Part shown: in pieces, positions 14,618 through 15,728 of the stretch
Position numbering within the stretch: the first letter of the stretch is position 1
Layout: each line of letters starts with the position of its first letter
DNA from: Pseudorhodobacter antarcticus
Lineage (GTDB): Bacteria > Pseudomonadota > Alphaproteobacteria > Rhodobacterales > Rhodobacteraceae
DNA length: 15,728 nucleotides
Assembly: GCA_945897655.1 (NCBI GenBank)
Contig: CAMDHB010000038.1
Location: 1-15,728 of the forward strand
Direction of reading: 5' to 3'
The notes under the pieces: model-generated
What the model saw: only the letters and a program-made list of their open reading frames with translations
What the model was told of the DNA's origin: nothing
Database searches by the model: none
Program-made: the position numbers and the translations under genes

Positions 14618-15277
14618 TCAGGTGGTCCCATCTCTCAAGGCGGTGACAAGGGCGGTTGAGACTTCGACGCCGCCGTTCATCAGGGCGGTGACGCCGCCTG
14701 TGCTGCTGCGAATTTCCTGAATGGTGCCGAAGTATTCGACAGGGGTTTCACCCAAGAGCCTGTCCTTTTGATAGCTTTCCAAGGTCAAATTGTAGATCCC
14801 TTCTGGCAGCGGCTTTCCTGCTGAATCCAGGCCCAGCCATTTATAATCTGCAGACGTGACCGGAATTTCGGTGCGCGACACCACGACTTTGTTCGCGTCC
14901 CTGACCACAAGAACTGCCTTGTCGGCACCGAGGCCGGGATTGGGGGACAGGGTCACGGGGGAAAGGCCATCGAAGTGCATCGGGGCAGCGATACGCGCCT
15001 CTTTCCCGACCCAGCCGACCATTTGCGCCAGCGCGCCTTGGGTGTTCTGGGCAATCTGCTTTTCCAGAAGGTCGTTCGTCTTGGTCTGCTGTTCCACGCC
15101 TGAGAAGGTGGCAAGCTGGACGGCAAAGTCATCCGAACTCATCGGGCTAAGCGGGTCCTGGTTGGTGATCTGGACGGTCAGCAGGGTCAGAAATGTGTCG
15201 TAGTCTGACGCCGCAGGTTTGGCGGATCGGGGGACCGGGCTAGTGGTTGGGGTGGTGGTGGCGGTTGTCACGTCCAT
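14618..15277 (-). CDS. flgD: Flagellar hook-capping protein FlgD
   Basis: A scaffold protein of 219 residues that caps the growing flagellar hook and is itself exported. After a Thr/Pro/Ala-rich N-terminus comes the family core: DYDTFLTLLTVQITNQDPL at 25-43, then FAVQLATFSGVEQQTKTND at 51-69. The C-terminal half holds the hook-cap Ig-like region (VVRDANKVV, LPEGIYNLTLE). The ATG at 15277 has AAAGGA seven bases upstream. A TTG five codons earlier would overlap the fliK stop but has no ribosome binding site. The gene lies 11 bases after fliK and the two are probably cotranscribed. Confidence 0.93.
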   Translation of the reverse strand: MDVTTATTTPTTSPVPRSAKPAASDYDTFLTLLTVQITNQDPLSPMSSDDFAVQLATFSGVEQQTKTNDLLEKQIAQNTQGALAQMVGWVGKEARIAAPMHFDGLSPVTLSPNPGLGADKAVLVVRDANKVVVSRTEIPVTSADYKWLGLDSAGKPLPEGIYNLTLESYQKDRLLGETPVEYFGTIQEIRSSTGGVTALMNGGVEVSTALVTALRDGTT

Positions 15278-15288
15278 GTCTTTTCCTT

Positions 15289-15728
15289 TCAAAGGCGCAG
15301 GTTCAGCCCCTGATCCGACAGGGCGCGGGTATGGGTGGGCTGGACCGGGGGTTCAGCGGCCGGAAGGTCGATATCGGGACCAAGGGGGTGCGAGGCGGTC
15401 GAGGGATCCTCCCCTCGGCCACTGCCCCATCCGCCAAAGGTAAGGGTCGCGGCGTCAAAGCCCGCGTCGCGGAATTCGTGGCGCAAGACGTCGATATTGC
15501 GACGCAAGAGATCCAGCGTCTCGGCCCGTTCGACCGAGAGGTTGACCTGAAGCCGGTCGCCCGTTGTTGTCATCTCGAACCGGACGCGGCCCAGTTCGGC
15601 CGGGTCCAGCAGCAGTTCGACAGGTTCGTCCCGCGTCAGGGACGTGGCCGCTTTGGCAATGGTTTCGGGCAGTTTGCGGGGCAGGGTTGGACCCTCGGTC
15701 CCAAGTGCGGGGGTTTGGGGTGCAGTTT
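15289..15728 (-). CDS. fliK: Flagellar hook-length control protein FliK, C-terminal part (5' end outside window)
   Basis: The reading frame is open from the window edge to the TGA at 15289-15291, about 145 codons. It carries the conserved FliK C-terminal domain: ELLLDPAELGRVRFEM, then LQVNLSVERAETLDLLRRN, VLRHEFRDAGFD and LTFGG. That domain switches the export gate from hook to filament substrates once the hook is long enough. The ATG at 15573 is internal and not the start, since the LDPAELGRVRF motif lies upstream of it. A Pro-rich tail of about 50 residues follows the domain. It precedes flgD. Confidence 0.9.
   Translation of the reverse strand, partial: TAPQTPALGTEGPTLPRKLPETIAKAATSLTRDEPVELLLDPAELGRVRFEMTTTGDRLQVNLSVERAETLDLLRRNIDVLRHEFRDAGFDAATLTFGGWGSGRGEDPSTASHPLGPDIDLPAAEPPVQPTHTRALSDQGLNLRL

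Overview
The window is a chromosomal housekeeping block from an alphaproteobacterium, most likely a Rhodobacterales (Roseobacter/Rhodobacter-type) species. The case rests on the high G+C coding sequence, the leftward order rpsT-dnaA-dnaN-recF-gyrB next to mutM and a divergent ubiE-ubiB pair, and the alphaproteobacterial look of DnaA, RecF, UbiE/UbiB and FlgD/FliK. I see no mobile elements, CRISPR array, rRNA or tRNA.

Layout, left to right. At 1-1046 (+) is the 3' part of a fatty-acid-oxidation multifunctional protein (3-hydroxyacyl-CoA dehydrogenase half). It overlaps tail-to-tail a xylitol/sorbitol-type polyol dehydrogenase (1031-2062, -). From there to 12242 everything is on the minus strand. 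Read in transcription order the genes are mutM, a crotonase-family gene, rpsT, dnaA, dnaN, recF, a GNAT acetyltransferase, a LysE-type exporter, gyrB and the polyol dehydrogenase. recF-GNAT-LysE are overlapping or 1 base apart, and gyrB-polyol dehydrogenase overlap by one base. gyrB also has a good promoter of its own at 4542-4570. ubiE-ubiB (12326-14589, +) are translationally coupled and diverge from mutM. At the right edge flgD and the end of fliK (-) begin a flagellar locus.

The only long non-coding stretch is 9667-10187, between dnaA and rpsT. It holds the rpsT terminator, one consensus DnaA box, degenerate boxes, four GANTC (CcrM-type) sites including an abutting pair, and a short repeat phased every 18 bp. 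It is a candidate replication-origin or dnaA-autoregulation region. The dnaA-dnaN gap (284 bp) has two hairpins.

Functionally the core is replication initiation, the sliding clamp, gap repair and supercoiling (DnaA, DnaN, RecF, GyrB), with oxidised-base repair (MutM), translation (S20) and ubiquinone biosynthesis (UbiE, UbiB) alongside. The less expected items are the GNAT-LysE pair between recF and gyrB, the polyol dehydrogenase riding on gyrB, the apparently shortened C-terminus of the beta-oxidation protein at its junction with that dehydrogenase, and a hairpin in the rpsT leader. I found no convincing wholly new system; the findings are modest and mostly regulatory or synteny-based.
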